Source: Gracilaria gracilis
Lineage: Eukaryota; Rhodophyta; Florideophyceae; Gracilariales; Gracilariaceae
Assembly (NCBI GenBank): GCA_030374805.1
Contig: JARGSG010000264.1
Location: 62,001-126,000, forward strand
Reading direction: 5' to 3'
DNA length: 64,000 nucleotides
This document shows positions 56,057 through 64,000 of this stretch, one piece after another. Made by a program: the position numbers and the translations under genes. The notes under the pieces are model-generated. The model saw only the letters and a list, made by a program, of their open reading frames with translations, was not told where the DNA came from and searched no databases. Position 1 is the stretch's first letter; each line of letters begins with the position of its first letter.

Positions 56057-57297
56057 GATGAAAAGAAAAATACCTCAGATGATTCCAAGCTGTTTGTCGA
56101 ACTAAGAACGCGGCGGCGTATGAATGCGACTGTCTGCGAACTGGCGTAACAATCTTGTACGAAGACTACATAAATGGAATGGTCAAAGACACAGTTTGCT
56201 CCACAACTACACGTAGTGATGGACCCCTGAGATTCATAATAATACCTTTTCAAGACCACTCTTGTACCCTTCTCGTTTGGGCAAGTTGCTGAGACAATTA
56301 CGATCGCTCGTTTAGGACGAACAGAAGCTCTTCTGGGTGCCAGGTCTGCTGTGCGATCAATATTCGTTCCTTTTGTTCGCACATGGGCAACAACTTCCGC
56401 ATCTGAACCTCGGCACGAACGTATTTTGATCCCATTTCGGTATGAAGATACTGAGATGGGCGGAAGCGAGGCTTCGTCAAAGAGAACTCCAGAAGCGCTA
56501 AACTGGATCTCAAAAGCCCAGTCACGAAGGCAGGAAACTAGCTGGGTTCGAGATACGTTTCGCACTTCGCAAACTAAGACAGTTGCATACGTGGGAGGGC
56601 TACCGCGCCGATCAACGTGTTTACGAAGACGTATATACTTCGGTTTGTAGAGTACACGAACACTATCCAACCTTTCCGCTACCGCATCATATAGATCTCG
56701 AACAATGCGGCGCTCACCAGGTAAACTTGAGGTAAATGTACCACCAGCGCTTACGAAGCGCGAAGAAGAAGTGATGTGCATCTTACTGATGTCCGATTCT
56801 TCTTCGTCAGATGCTGCGTTGATCAAAAGAAGCCCCCGAACTGCGGAATCGGAAGCATAGAAGAGAATTTGGCATTGCTCTTTGTCATCAACTCGCAGCG
56901 AGATCGGAACAGTGAGCGTTGTCGTTGCGCTGAAAATGTAGTTGCGAAGCCATTGCTGCACCCAGTTGCGTAGATCACAAGGAGGTGTTGAGACTTGAAG
57001 TAGCAATGTAGTGGTTCCAGGAGCAAAATCTGGTCCTCTTGCGGCGCTTTCAGGAGCAACGCTTCTCGCAGTTCGGCACGTTCTTGGACGAAAGTTTGCA
57101 GTTGACCTTCTAGTTCCTATTGTCCTCCATCGCATGCCAATGGGTGACAGAATGGCATGATCAAAACAGTGAGAGGTCAAACGATTTGAAGATGGAGAGC
57201 AGGGTACGTATTGCAGAAAACATGCCCAAGGGTTCATTTCATTTGTACAATGCAACCCGTTGAGTGCCAAAAGAAAAGCTTGTGATACAGAGAACAC
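55741..57297 (-). CDS. hypothetical protein, 518-codon frame
   Basis: A long open frame on the minus strand, best supported between about 57000 and 56100, where the text is protein-like (FVSAGGTFTSSLPGERRIVRD, split as FVSAGGTFTSSL and GERRIVRD; RNGIKIRSCRGSDAEVVAH; RPKRAIVIVSATCPNEKG). Possible strand-rich domains and several Cys suggest a folded, perhaps secreted, protein, but no family is recognised. The likely start is one of the Met codons after the first 50 residues. Its last ~100 codons lie opposite the propeller remnant and may be read-through of an antisense strand. Confidence 0.35.
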   Translation of the reverse strand: MFSVSQAFLLALNGLHCTNEMNPWACFLQYVPCSPSSNRLTSHCFDHAILSPIGMRWRTIGTRRSTANFRPRTCRTARSVAPESAARGPDFAPGTTTLLLQVSTPPCDLRNWVQQWLRNYIFSATTTLTVPISLRVDDKEQCQILFYASDSAVRGLLLINAASDEEESDISKMHITSSSRFVSAGGTFTSSLPGERRIVRDLYDAVAERLDSVRVLYKPKYIRLRKHVDRRGSPPTYATVLVCEVRNVSRTQLVSCLRDWAFEIQFSASGVLFDEASLPPISVSSYRNGIKIRSCRGSDAEVVAHVRTKGTNIDRTADLAPRRASVRPKRAIVIVSATCPNEKGTRVVLKRYYYESQGSITTCSCGANCVFDHSIYVVFVQDCYASSQTVAFIRRRVLSSTNSLESSEVFFFSSHNTSTAATFELAAMYNFPRSYETKAGPGCTAACTQAMGAASPVQRFDTSKTATPSETPTYNRFFSSRTIFPKTPEKYDCSQLCRLEVQSYNMTGSFVTRTSFPL

Positions 57298-57510
57298 ATC
57301 GATATCTCTCGATACTTTGCTTGGAGTACACAGATATCAAGTTTTCAAACACATTCGCGGACCGGGGAAGCGTATCTTGGTTCGAAGGGAGTGTAGAAGA
57401 CGGGGTGGGAAGGGCCTCGAGATCAACCGAACTTAAGTTATTTGATGACCAGCGTGATACACTCTGGTAGACCGCTACCCTTCTACAGGACCTCAAAAAA
57501 TAAAGAGAAA
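57298..57510. other. spacer
   Basis: Probable 3' flank of the WDR46 gene. The 91-codon minus frame across it is not supported. Confidence 0.3.
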
Positions 57511-59154
57511 TCACTTCTTTCTGACAAATCGCTGTAGCGCATCTGGTAAAGGAGCAGTTACCCCAACACCACCAGGACCGACGCCAGCCTTTGCATCTCT
57601 GACACCTTTGTCTCGTATTCTCTGAGTCAACTCGTTGGTCTTTTGCCGTTCCTCCCGTGCCTGCTCTCCCTTAATCTTTCTAACCTGAATAGCATTCTCC
57701 TGAACCTTCCTGAGGCGTTTAGAAATCTTATTTCGTCCCTTCTGTTTCTTCTTCATACCCTTCTTTCGAATCTTCTCCAAATTGGCACGTCGCTGCTGGT
57801 CCTGGATTTCACGCAGGCGTTCGCGGGGATCTTGGTCAATGGCACCTATAGTAGACGGGTCTAATACAATAGATGCGGGCGGCAACTTGTTGATTAGAGT
57901 TCGCACTTCGTTCTCCGTTCGCTGCTTTCGTGTCTCATAGGGGTTTGGTGCGTTGGTATCAAACGTAGGTTCCCCCGCGCCAGGCACAATCATGTTGCGA
58001 ACACCAGTCTCATGACACACAGCAAGAACATCTTCAAACGGACAAAAGTCAAGCCCGGTAATGACAGAACCAGAATAAGTCTGCTTCATATAAGGCTGAA
58101 TTCGCTTCTCAACGGTGGACAAGTCAGAGCGACTCGAAAACGGCGCCCACACATGCACAGAAGCCCCAAACGAGAGCGCAACCAGCTGGCGTTGCGATAC
58201 ACAAAGTGAGGTAGCAGCCTTTGGAATACGCCACTGAAACAGCTTTCGATACGTTCGCAGATCCCAACAGGCCACCACATTATCGTCGCCAGTGGTGTAC
58301 ATATGGCGACCACTCGCCTCGACGGCAACGTGGTTGACAGCCGAACGATGCGTGAGTATGCGAGCCAGAGGCCGACCGGTGATCGGGGACCAGAGCGAAA
58401 CAACGCCAGACGTATGGGCGAGATGAATGATGCCGTTTGACAAGTTGGGGCAGGCATGAGTAGCAGCGTTCAAGCGCAGGTGACGAGAAGCATAATCATG
58501 TTCGTTGATGATCTGACCGGTGGAGGTGTCGGTATACACCAGGCGTCCATGAGCGGCAGCACGCGTTGAAGTGGACGCCAACAGCAAATGATGCGGCAGA
58601 AACACAAGGTTATCAGGGTCTCTATGATTTCTCAACACGTAGAGCTGCAAGCCTTTGGCATCGTATATGTATGCAAACTGCTTCTGCGCAGTAGCGAAGA
58701 ACGAGTCGTTATGCAAAAACGTTGCGGAACGCCCCGTCTCGTTGAGCATGAGCTCGGTATGCAACTTAAACGAGTGCCAATCCATCAACGAAACATGCCC
58801 CAGTCGACTCGCAACCAACAGAGACTTGGACGAGCGCGAAAAGCAAGCTGTTTGGTACGGCGACAGTTGCGAGTCGGCCAAATCCAACCGGAAGCTTGCT
58901 TTCGCCATGGTAGCCATGTCCACATTGCCTCGGAGCGCGCTCTGCGTGAAGTGATATGTGTGCTCCAGTTCGCTCTGAGGCTGCAAGAGGCCGGGCGCGT
59001 CGGTGTGCAACACGGCGGCATCGTTTACTTCGCGGCGCACGACGTACGAGAGATGCGCGGCGCGGTTGGCGCGCGAGACGCGTTTGCGCGCGGTGGGTTT
59101 CACATCGGACAGCGACGTGAGCTTGGGCGCGCGGACGCGCGACCGACCGCCCAT
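57511..59154 (-). CDS. WDR46/UTP7: WDR46/UTP7-like U3 snoRNP (small-subunit processome) protein
   Basis: An intact, intronless frame of 547 residues from the ATG at 59154 (an upstream in-frame ATG near 59283 is possible). An Arg-rich N-terminus is followed by WD repeats, for example GIIHLAHTSGVVSLWSP and YTTGDDNVVACWDLRTY. The BING4CT signature then appears: SGSVITGLDFCPFEDVLAVC, IVPGAGEPTFDTNAPNPYE and LDPSTIGAIDQDP. A Lys/Arg-rich tail with KKGMKKKQKGRNKISKR suits nucleolar import. Yeast Utp7 (about 554 residues) and human WDR46 act in 18S rRNA processing, and the length and domain order agree. It is the best-preserved host gene in the window. It is transcribed divergently from the EamA transporter, sharing a GC-rich ~400-bp spacer. 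Confidence 0.93.
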   Translation of the reverse strand: MGGRSRVRAPKLTSLSDVKPTARKRVSRANRAAHLSYVVRREVNDAAVLHTDAPGLLQPQSELEHTYHFTQSALRGNVDMATMAKASFRLDLADSQLSPYQTACFSRSSKSLLVASRLGHVSLMDWHSFKLHTELMLNETGRSATFLHNDSFFATAQKQFAYIYDAKGLQLYVLRNHRDPDNLVFLPHHLLLASTSTRAAAHGRLVYTDTSTGQIINEHDYASRHLRLNAATHACPNLSNGIIHLAHTSGVVSLWSPITGRPLARILTHRSAVNHVAVEASGRHMYTTGDDNVVACWDLRTYRKLFQWRIPKAATSLCVSQRQLVALSFGASVHVWAPFSSRSDLSTVEKRIQPYMKQTYSGSVITGLDFCPFEDVLAVCHETGVRNMIVPGAGEPTFDTNAPNPYETRKQRTENEVRTLINKLPPASIVLDPSTIGAIDQDPRERLREIQDQQRRANLEKIRKKGMKKKQKGRNKISKRLRKVQENAIQVRKIKGEQAREERQKTNELTQRIRDKGVRDAKAGVGPGGVGVTAPLPDALQRFVRKK

Positions 59155-59551
59155 TTGTACGCCGTTTGACGACGGGTCGACGGAATGGACAGAGAGAAGA
59201 GCTGTGTGATCGAGTTGTCGGGGGGAACGCGCGACGGCGGCGCGCGCGCGACGGGCGACATGTTTCGCATCGTCGATGGCCATTTGCCTGCCTGCTGCTG
59301 CTCGTCCACGTACACCACGTGGTATACAGCTCCGTGGACAGCTCAGTGCTAGGAGGCGGATGTATAAACGCACGAACCCTACACGTGTTTGGCCGTTTCG
59401 CGACGCGATTGGGCAAACGATCGTCGCGAGCAATAGCGCCGTAAAGTTTAGATAGGTCTCCCACACGAATCAATGAGATTAACTTGGAGCATCGTCGTCG
59501 TCCTTCGTCCGCAGCTCCACGTCGCGGAACCGCACCGCGCGCGCCGTCACC
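59155..59551. promoter_or_regulatory. GC-rich divergent promoter between WDR46 and EamA genes
   Basis: 397 bp, CGCG-dense near 59090-59260, between two outward-facing start codons. It may include WDR46 5' UTR or N-terminal codons if the upstream ATG is used. A shared promoter is inferred from geometry. Confidence 0.4.
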
Positions 59552-60661
59552 ATGACCGCCTTCATCGCGTCGCACCCGCTGCGAACCGCCGCCTCACCCT
59601 GCAGTCTGCGCGGCTCCGTAAGTCCGTGCGTCTCCGTGCGACCGCCGCCACCCTCACGTCGCGTCCACGCCGCCATGCGTGCCGTCTCGCCGTCGTCGCC
59701 CGCGGGCGCTAGCAGCGCCTCTCATCTGTCGTACCTGGCGCCGCGCGCGTTGTTGCTGCTGGTGGCCGCCGTCTGGGGGACCAACTTCGCCGTCGTCAAG
59801 CACGTGCAGACCACGCAGCTGGCGCCGTCGCTGTGCGCGTGCGCGCGCTTCACGCTGGCGTCGCTGGCTACGATGCCGTTTGCGACGCCCACCCGGTGGA
59901 CAGGCGCGTTTTTGCGTGATGCTGTTGTGGTTTGAGCGTTTGTGTTCGCGGGCTATGCCACACAGGCTTTGTCGCTGAGTGGCGTGCATGCGCATGCTTC
60001 TACTAGTGCGTTTTGTTGCGCGTTGGCGGTGTTGGTCGTACCGTTGTTACAGCGGTCAGGCATTTCGTTGTTTAGAACGCATGCTCAACAGTCGATGAGA
60101 TCGTTGTTTGTTCCTGCCTTGCTCGCCGTCACCGGCGTTACGTTTCTGGAGGCTTCGAATGGCTTGCCGTTTTGAACTAATGATATCTTCGCGCTCTTTC
60201 AGGCCGTTGTGTTTGCGGCGGCCTTCGCCTTGAATGAGCGCGTCACGGCAAACTATCCGGACAAGGTGGCCGCGCTGTCATCCATTCAACTGGCTGTGGT
60301 TGCCGCGCTATCCACCGCGTGGAGCGTTGTTGACACGGGTGGCTTCGCAATCTCGGCTGCGTTTTCCAACTTGGACATAGGTCTTTGTACCCTTTACACG
60401 GGCGTAGTCACAACTGCATTGGCTGTGTGGTTGCAGAATGTGGCGTTGAAACGAGTGCATGCCAGTGAAATGGCTGTTTTGTTGTCTACTGAACCGCTGT
60501 GGGCTGCTGCTCTTGCGTCGTACTTGTGTGGTGAAACGATGCAATTCAATACCCTTGTCGATGCTCTGTTCATTGTCTCCGCCTGTGTGTCCAAGGTAGC
60601 CATGAGTGATAACCAGATCAGAATGCCATCGCTCAAAGCCAACTTCAGTCTCAAGCTCTGA
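59552..60661 (+). pseudogene. EamA/DMT-family membrane transporter with two in-frame TGA
   Basis: One phase runs from 59552 to 60661 and is interrupted by TGA 59933-59935 and TGA 60173-60175. The text follows the drug/metabolite transporter family: an Arg/Ser/Pro-rich, transit-peptide-like N-terminus of ~60 residues, then LLLVAAVWGTNFAVVKHV, GYATQALSLSGVHAHASTSA, ALAVLVVPLLQRSG, GVTFLEASNGLPF, and, in the second EamA half, LYTGVVTTALAVWLQNVALK and MAVLLSTEPLWAAALASYL. Both TGAs lie at sites where Trp is common in the family. About ten membrane helices would be expected. Export of a small metabolite at a plastid or other membrane is likely by family, but the substrate is unknown. It is either a young pseudogene or read through. 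Confidence 0.78.
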
Positions 60662-61119
60662 ACCGCTACAAATCGCTACTGCTTATTTTGTTTTGCTTGC
60701 GCTCGTTTGCTCTTGTTTGCTGTAGCTCGTATGTCTTGCACGCTGAAACAGGTAGTGTGCCAAGCCAAAGAATGGTATTTCTGTAGCGTTGACTGCTACT
60801 GCCTTGATCGAATCGTGCTTCCATTTGCGTCGATTGGCATCGTCTCGTACGAGCCATGATTGGAACGGGGAGAATACAATTAAATCTACTCCGAACCAAT
60901 ACGCCAGAATGACGGAAAAGAGAATGTTCTTGAAAGACAAAAACGATGCGGTGGCGAACGGTGTGAAAGGTGCGTGTCTCTCTCGAGTCGTGAGTCCCGA
61001 CCCGCAAAGAGCTGAAAGAAGAGTGTTGCCGGGCTGCGGTGGCTCATTTTCAAAAAACGGCAAGTGGCAAAACCTCGAAGTGGTGGTGATTTTTTCGTAC
61101 AGCAAGGGGGCCTGTGCAC
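60662..61119 (-). CDS. small membrane protein, probable, 5' side next to an inserted element
   Basis: The minus-strand frame 60683-61105 gives 140 codons with two hydrophobic segments (NILFSVILAYWFGVDLIVF and FFGLAHYLFQRARH) around a charged loop (RDDANRRKWKHDS). The text is protein-like and the first 35 codons less so. I do not recognise the family. A mobile element begins at 61123, only 18 bp beyond the start, so the true N-terminus or promoter may have been displaced. Its 3' end converges on the EamA gene with 21 bp between stops. Confidence 0.38.
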
Positions 61120-61122
61120 TCA

Positions 61123-63310
61123 GGGGCGTTCTATAACTTTACGAAACTGGAAACGCGAAACTGTAAGGACCAGACAAGCCAATTAAACTTAGCCACGCGG
61201 ACGTGCTGTAGTTTCCGCGTAAGTTCCCGTATGTAGTTTCCCGTGTTTCCCAGTCACCGAAATGCACTCCTTAACTTACACTACGGTCTCTTATAATGCA
61301 AACGAAAATGTTTTCATTCCCTTTTCTCAACAAAAAATGTGGCTCAAATACTTCCCTGTAACACTAAAAATTAGAACAAGAAACCTAAATAAATAAAAAT
61401 CAAGAATAGAATAATTGTAAGTGCGCAGCAGGCAAACGTTTGCTAAAAGACGGAGACTTTGCTAACATATACCCGAAGAATCCTGAAGAACGCAAAGTCT
61501 TATGTAGTAGATTTGCACACCTATGCGGACAATTTATAATAGAAAAGAAATAAGCGGCGTTTATCTTCTTTCTAATTCTTGATTTTAAACTGCTTCATGT
61601 AGCAAACCAAAGTCCTTTATAGATAGAAGTTATTCTTCAAAACGTAAAATCAAAAACAAATTAAATCCAACTGTATCCACCTTTTTTCCTATGGTCCAAA
61701 CAGTGTTTCTTAGAAGCGTAGATAAGTCCAAAAACATGAAAACAATACTCCTACAATCAATATACTTCCCATCGTTGGAAACAGTAGGCCTAATAATGAA
61801 CACCTGTGCCTTCCAAAAAATCAATAGTGGTCTAGAACCTTATTTTATTATCATTCTCCTTTTGAAAAATATAAAAAAAACAGTTGGTTGATATTAATAA
61901 AACAGATTAGCACGAACTCTACAAAACATTACACAAAACGTCCTTCGAAAGAAAGTTGGCAACATACATACGTAATTAATAGTGTCCACGCCGCATATTA
62001 TATTTAGCGAAGCGATATACTACGTCTCTTGAAGCACCCGAATTTTTGAAGAATTCTTAATTCTCATTTCTCAACTCGAGTACCATAAGTTGGGAAATCA
62101 TTTGCGCACCACATATACATTTTTGAAATTTCTATAATATAATATTTGTAAGAATGTTACTCAGGTACCAAATTAGTAGGCAATTACATAAAAACCGTTT
62201 AGAGTCTCAGAAATAATTCACAAAAGATATATCGTCTAAAAATGCAAACCCATGTAATCCGTTTAACTTTATTTCGGAAGTACCGCGACCTGTTGGCAAT
62301 GCCTCCCAGGACAAGAAAAAATGGGCTGGTAATTGACTGTTCAATTTGTTTTTTTACCTCGTTTACTGTAAAGCATTAGGTTGTTTGTTCACTTGAAGAC
62401 ACTATCCCACAAAAAAGCGCAACATTATAGGTCAATGGCGAGATCTCATTTAATAACATGGCCTTTACATTCTACTAGCTACAGGCCTCCTTGTTTAAAA
62501 AGACTCACTTAAACTCTTTATGGAAATAGATTTACAGTTTGGAGCGCTCGAAAAGTATTTTGTCATAAAATGCAATCCAATACTTATATCACATGATGAT
62601 ATTGTTAAAATTGGGTTTACTTTCTGTTTCAAGCGGAGCATGGTGAGGTTAAGTCTTCAAAAAATGTATGAATGATTATTAACAGGATTATTTGTTTTAA
62701 GTATAAATCTTTTACTATTGATATGTAATCGTGGAGAACCTAATGCGAAATCTAAATCACAAGTTCAAATTATCGCATAGCGTTTGAAGAAATGTTCTGC
62801 AATTAGTTGAACAAAATTAAGTATAGGCCGAGCTATGTTTTAACTGTGAAACTTTTGTTTCTTTTGTCTGTAGAATTTTTGGAGGTTGTATATTTTGGAA
62901 AGAAGCCTTTATGTCTATTAGTTTATATTCATATATCGTAGGCTTTGAATTAAAACAAGGTGTAAAGTAGGAAAGATGGAGCAGAATTAAACACTACGCA
63001 TAGAAAACGGTTTACTCTTTTGTATTTGGACTCTTTGTTTGAATTGAATACGAAAATTTTTAACAAAAGATGGAAAAGCTGAAATACTCGTAACCTTGCA
63101 AAAGCAAGGAGTTGTCTAACGTTTTTCTTTTAGAACTATGTAACCTAACTGCATGACAGGAAAAAGATAGAGCATGGTCAGAATAGGCTCCTAAAGCACA
63201 TATTCAAACTGGTTATTTTTGACCCGTAGAACAACAAGGCTTCTAGAAATTGTAAGTTGACGAAACTCAAAATTTCCAGTTTCGAGTTTCGTAAACTTAT
63301 AGAACGCCCC
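61123..63310. mobile_element. AT-rich non-autonomous PIF/Harbinger-type element
   Basis: TIRs of ~30 bp begin GGGGCGTTCTATAACTTTAC on the left and GGGGCGTTCTATAAGTTTAC on the right (read inward), with two mismatches. They are flanked by a 3-bp duplication TCA at 61120-61122 and 63311-63313. A 3-bp target is typical of PIF/Harbinger. The ~2.2-kb interior is strongly AT-rich and has no frame above ~66 codons, so it lacks a transposase and probably depends on one supplied in trans, perhaps by the adjacent element. Confidence 0.78.
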
Positions 63311-63313
63311 TCA

Positions 63314-64000
63314 GGGGCGTTCTATAACTTTACGAAACCGGAAACCCGTGATTAAATGTTTTGAAAAGGTTGGCATTTCCGTTGTTCACAGCAATGTATG
63401 CGTGCAACTCTTGTGTTAAGATTACAAGTTCCTATGCCCCCCAGGAGCTCTATTCACCACCAAGCGCTCTCCCAACCAACTCAAACAACCTTCAATCGCC
63501 ATGGAAGCAAGAAACAAACTAAGAATTCGACATCGATTACTCAAGCGCCGTTTACAAAGACAACGTTTAATCATTCCAGCTCTTCCGCCACGCCACAGAG
63601 ATAGTAATGGAGTTTATTTTACTCTACTCATCCTGTCACAAATCCTCCACATGTACATTGATCATCACACCCGAAAGACTGTTCGAACAATTATTCCAAG
63701 ACCCCCGTTCTTTGCGCAAGGACACATCAGCAATCTACCACCCCATTATTTCAAGCGCATGTATCGAGTCACAAAGGAACAGTTCACGCTTTTGTGTAGC
63801 GTTCTTCGCACCAAACTACAAAGAAGACAACGAAATGGCAACAATTTCTTGCGCTCTATTTCTGTTGAGGTTATGCTGTTCGTAACCTTACGTATACTTG
63901 CCGGTGCGAGCTATTTAGATGTGGGACGGCCGTACGGAATTGAGTTTTCTACGGCATATTATGTGTTTGATGAAATGCTAACTGAATTGGATCGTTGTTT
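63314..64000 (+). mobile_element. PIF/Harbinger element, left part (cut by window end)
   Basis: It starts with the same TIR, GGGGCGTTCTATAACTTTAC, directly after the TCA that also flanks the previous element. It contains the start of a Harbinger transposase. The right end lies outside the window. Confidence 0.72.
63501..64000 (+). CDS. PIF/Harbinger transposase, N-terminal part
   Basis: An open frame from ATG 63501 runs to the window end (166 codons, no stop). A basic N-terminus (RLLKRRLQRQR) is followed by HYFKRMYRVTKEQFTLLCSV, SVEVMLFVTLRILAGASYLD and YGIEFSTAYYVFDEMLTEL. This is the helix-turn-helix region before the DDE domain in HARBI1-like proteins (FRxxxxxF..L, then VTLRxLAxGxSYxxV). 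The catalytic part is beyond the window. It begins 187 bp inside the left TIR, as expected for an autonomous element, and is the only intact Harbinger frame here. A partner Myb-like protein is normally encoded too and might follow outside the window. Confidence 0.72.
   Translation, partial: MEARNKLRIRHRLLKRRLQRQRLIIPALPPRHRDSNGVYFTLLILSQILHMYIDHHTRKTVRTIIPRPPFFAQGHISNLPPHYFKRMYRVTKEQFTLLCSVLRTKLQRRQRNGNNFLRSISVEVMLFVTLRILAGASYLDVGRPYGIEFSTAYYVFDEMLTELDRC

Noticed and set aside
57239..57514. 91-codon minus frame 3' of WDR46
   Set aside because: No motif and position fits the 3' flank of WDR46.

Overview
The window is nuclear eukaryotic DNA from an intron-poor genome. The housekeeping-type genes (WDR46/UTP7, acetyl-CoA synthetase, CNNM transporter, PEP carboxylase, UBE2O-like E2, EamA transporter) read as long uninterrupted frames with short spacers and some CpG-rich divergent promoters. 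This fits an alga with few introns, and a red alga is my best guess, but nothing here proves the lineage. Most of the window is transposable elements, satellites and decayed genes. I see no tRNA, rRNA, CRISPR or prokaryotic operon structure.

Layout. 0-3.3 kb: edge of a CENP-B-HTH transposase, a 138-bp tandem repeat and an ~828-bp higher-order satellite. 3.5-13.6 kb: a UBE2O-like ubiquitin-conjugating gene split inside its UBC domain by an ~8.0-kb inserted element, here called E1 (4984-12963). E1 has TIRs, subterminal GCTAGTTT repeats, a broken Plavaka/CACTA-like transposase, an array of hairpin repeats, an intact ketopantoate-reductase-like gene and a coiled-coil accessory gene. 14.6-21.7 kb: Ty3/gypsy integrase tail, unclassified remnants, a CNNM pseudogene and a reverse-transcriptase fragment. 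22.2-24.4 kb: first Crypton-like recombinase. 24.4-30.4 kb: decayed surface-protein and unclassified coding. 30.4-34.1 kb: two more partial E1-family copies facing each other around a gypsy fragment. 34.9-36.2 kb: a second hairpin array. 36.7-38.3 kb: FAD monooxygenase pseudogene. 40.5-46.5 kb: a broken acidic-protein gene, a hAT transposase and a DUF6818 Myb-like gene. 46.5-51.2 kb: a membrane protein, truncated acetyl-CoA synthetase, PEP carboxylase fragment and dead Harbinger transposase. 52.6-54.2 kb: second Crypton-like recombinase. 55-61 kb: beta-propeller remnant, WDR46, a broken EamA transporter and a small membrane protein. 61.1-64 kb: two abutting PIF/Harbinger-type elements.

How it fits together. 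The host gene content is ordinary and largely decaying. At least five transposon superfamilies are present, and many frames are closed by single in-frame stops that C-to-T (or G-to-A) changes could explain. The most unusual object is E1: its ends, host-gene junction, internal genes and hairpin array together look like a large DNA transposon carrying a metabolic cargo gene. Similarity and domain calls were made by eye from translated sequence, without database searches.
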